Source: Candidatus Glassiibacteriota bacterium
Lineage (GTDB): Bacteria; Gemmatimonadota; Glassbacteria; GWA2-58-10
DNA length: 7,396 bases
NCBI GenBank assembly: GCA_030604975.1
Contig: JAUVUV010000103.1
Location: 1 to 7,396, forward strand
Direction: 5' to 3'
Both the position numbers and the translations under genes were made by a program. Below the pieces are notes generated by a model. That model did no database searches and had not been told where the DNA came from. It was given only the letters and a program-made list of their open reading frames with translations. The stretch's first letter is position 1. Each line of letters opens with the position of its first letter. Of the stretch, positions 6,087 to 7,396 are shown piece by piece.

Positions 6087-6397
6087 GAAAAAGACAGGTT
6101 GACCCGGATGATTTGCACGGTGCTCGGAAAACGGCTGAAAGCTCGATCTTCTCGTAACATTAACCTTTTGACATCAGTTATCAGATAAAATAATTTTGAT
6201 TTGTAAGCCTGAATAATAAGCGATTCTAGATCGCCTGGAAATAATTCGAGCTGATTGAGGGCAGCTCGATCTAATCAGCATTCCAAACCTTGCTTTTACT
6301 TCCATAATTGCCTTAAAAATAATTACTTCTGCCGCAGTTGCTGAACTTTTTAGATAGAATCAAATGACATTCAACCAGCAAACCCGGGAGTAAAGCT
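6087..6397. other. AT-rich intergenic region with several hairpins
   Basis: No gene is supported in these 311 nt. Visible structures are GCGAT/ATCGC around TCTAG at 6220-6234, an 8-bp stem TCGAGCTG (6246-6253) with CAGCTCGA (6262-6269), and a competing 7-bp stem GCTGATT (6250-6256) with AATCAGC (6273-6279). The 10-mer AGCTCGATCT occurs at 6140-6149 and again at 6263-6272. None of the stems is followed by a T tract, so they are not ordinary terminators. They could be a leader structure for the gene at 6398 or a decayed repeat. Confidence 0.5.
6168..6196 (+). promoter_or_regulatory. Candidate promoter upstream of the membrane-protein gene
   Basis: A perfect TTGACA (6168-6173) is followed after 17 nt by TAATTT (6191-6196), which keeps three of six -10 bases. 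Transcription from here would give a leader of roughly 195 nt carrying the hairpins at 6220-6279. A separate -10 look-alike, TAGAAT (6355-6360), lies closer to the gene but lacks a -35. Confidence 0.3.
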
Positions 6398-7396
6398 ATG
6401 GATCCATCCAGGCTGATCCCCTCCGCGGAAGCAATACCAGCGCCCTGGTGGCTGCTGGAATTTTTAACTGTGCTCACCCTGGCACTTCACCTTTTATTGA
6501 TCAACGTGGCCCTGGGCGGAAGCCTGATTTCGCTTTTCAGCAGGCTTAAAAGAGGAATCCAGGCCCCGCAAGAAAGCATTTCCAGCCTTCTCTCCGGAAA
6601 AATTCCTACCTCGTTCGCTGTGGGAATTACACTGGGAGTCGCTCCCCTGCTTTTCGTCCAGGTTCTCTACGGCCATTTCTTTTACACGAGTTCCGTGCTG
6701 ATGGCTGTATTCTGGATCATGGTGGTTCCGCTGCTGATAATCGGCTACTACGGGGCTTATATCAACGCACGCAAACATGAAAAATCACCGGGACTGGCTA
6801 CTGCCGCCCTGGCCATAACCAGCCTGGTTCTCCTCTACATTGCCTTCGCCTTTCAGAATAACATCTCGCTCGGACTTCATCCCGAGAAATGGGGGGCTTA
6901 TTTCGAAAACCGCGCAGGTACCATACTCAGCCTCGATGACCCCGTGCTCTGGCCGCGCTACTTTCATTTTATCACTGCATCCGTGGCGGTTGCGGGCATT
7001 TTCAGCGCACTTGCCTGGGGCATGAGGCAGAGAAGGGGAGCGGAAGGCGCAGGGGAAAAAATCAGACTCGGCCTGCACATTTTCGCCGTGGCCACGATGA
7101 TCCAGATCGTGATCGGCTTCTGGCTTCTGCTGGCCCTGCCCAAAGAGGTAATGATGAAATTCATGGGCCAGAACATGTTCTATACCGTGCTTCTTTTTCT
7201 CGGTATCGTGCTTGCCCTGGCCGCGATAATGAGTGCTGTTCTGGGCAGGCTGGCCCCCACGCTGGCGGCGCTTCTGGCCACTGTTGTGGTGATGGTCCTG
7301 ATTCGCACCCTTTTACGCCATGCTTACCTGGAACCCTATTTCAAAGTAGAGGCTCTCCAGCTGAGGCCACAATATGATGTCCTGGGACTCTTCCTG
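6398..7396 (+). CDS. Partial multi-spanning membrane protein, cytochrome bd subunit I-like
   Basis: The reading frame opens at ATG 6398 with CGGGAG 7 nt upstream and runs 333 codons to the window edge without a stop, so the C-terminus is missing. The translation begins MDPSRLIPSAEAIPAPWW and is strongly hydrophobic, with about eight likely helices (approximately residues 19-47, 72-92, 98-121, 133-153, 188-208, 226-246, 254-276, 279-303). Histidines fall in or next to helices at H31 (LALHLLL), H93 (YGHFFY), H190 (RYFHFITAS) and H227 (LGLHIF), which suggests haem ligation. The pattern recalls the cytochrome bd oxidase subunit I-like membrane proteins found beside c-type cytochrome genes in some delta-proteobacteria. 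I cannot confirm the family from this fragment, and the quinol-binding loop of true CydA is not evident. A role in membrane electron transfer is an inference. Confidence 0.7.
   Translation, partial: MDPSRLIPSAEAIPAPWWLLEFLTVLTLALHLLLINVALGGSLISLFSRLKRGIQAPQESISSLLSGKIPTSFAVGITLGVAPLLFVQVLYGHFFYTSSVLMAVFWIMVVPLLIIGYYGAYINARKHEKSPGLATAALAITSLVLLYIAFAFQNNISLGLHPEKWGAYFENRAGTILSLDDPVLWPRYFHFITASVAVAGIFSALAWGMRQRRGAEGAGEKIRLGLHIFAVATMIQIVIGFWLLLALPKEVMMKFMGQNMFYTVLLFLGIVLALAAIMSAVLGRLAPTLAALLATVVVMVLIRTLLRHAYLEPYFKVEALQLRPQYDVLGLFL

Noticed and set aside
6246..6279. Intrinsic terminator for the oxidoreductase gene.
   Set aside because: The stem is good, but no T tract follows, and it lies about 160 nt past the stop codon.
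6494..7176. Minus-strand open frames of 70-97 codons across the right-hand gene.
   Set aside because: The plus-strand frame from 6398 is continuous for 333 codons, has a ribosome site and encodes membrane helices; the minus-strand frames are its shadows.

Overview
This window looks like a chromosomal segment of a Gram-negative-type bacterium of moderately high GC. It has Tat export, an FAD:protein FMN transferase, and a membrane protein resembling a quinol-oxidase subunit. I cannot place the phylum. The gene mix would suit an uncultivated lineage of the FCB or PVC kind, but that is a guess.

Layout. Bases 1-178 are non-coding and carry a mirrored pair of GC-rich palindromes of the REP/BIME kind. 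Four tightly packed minus-strand genes follow, and their transcription runs from high to low coordinates. They are an extended SDR dehydrogenase (2536-3531), a small polyprenol/phytol-kinase-like membrane protein (1934-2521), a DUF92/VTE6-like membrane protein (1168-1902) and a UbiA prenyltransferase (179-1204). Gaps are 14 and 31 nt, and the last two genes overlap. Upstream, on the same strand, is a divergent ApbE-type FMN transferase (3653-4564). A 121-nt spacer separates it from the SDR and holds an AT-rich inverted repeat, a possible promoter and a terminator-like hairpin with a T8 tract. A 301-nt divergent intergenic region, with a consensus -35 box pointing each way, separates apbE from a plus-strand, Tat-exported Gfo/Idh/MocA oxidoreductase (4866-6086). 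A 311-nt AT-rich, hairpin-containing spacer follows. The last gene starts at 6398, runs off the right edge, and encodes a multi-spanning membrane protein resembling the cytochrome bd subunit I type.

How the genes may work together. The main point of interest is the four-gene minus-strand operon. In plants, phytol kinase (VTE5) and phytyl-phosphate kinase (VTE6, the DUF92/TMEM19 family) convert a free prenol to its diphosphate in two steps, and UbiA enzymes then use the diphosphate. The SDR has the motif layout I associate with plant farnesol dehydrogenase (FLDH), which interconverts prenol and prenal. The operon therefore reads as a compact prenol salvage and prenylation pathway: oxidation control, first kinase, second kinase, transferase. 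This is inferred from family membership and gene order; no substrate can be read from the sequence. The Gfo/Idh/MocA gene and the membrane protein at the right edge appear to be separate transcription units.
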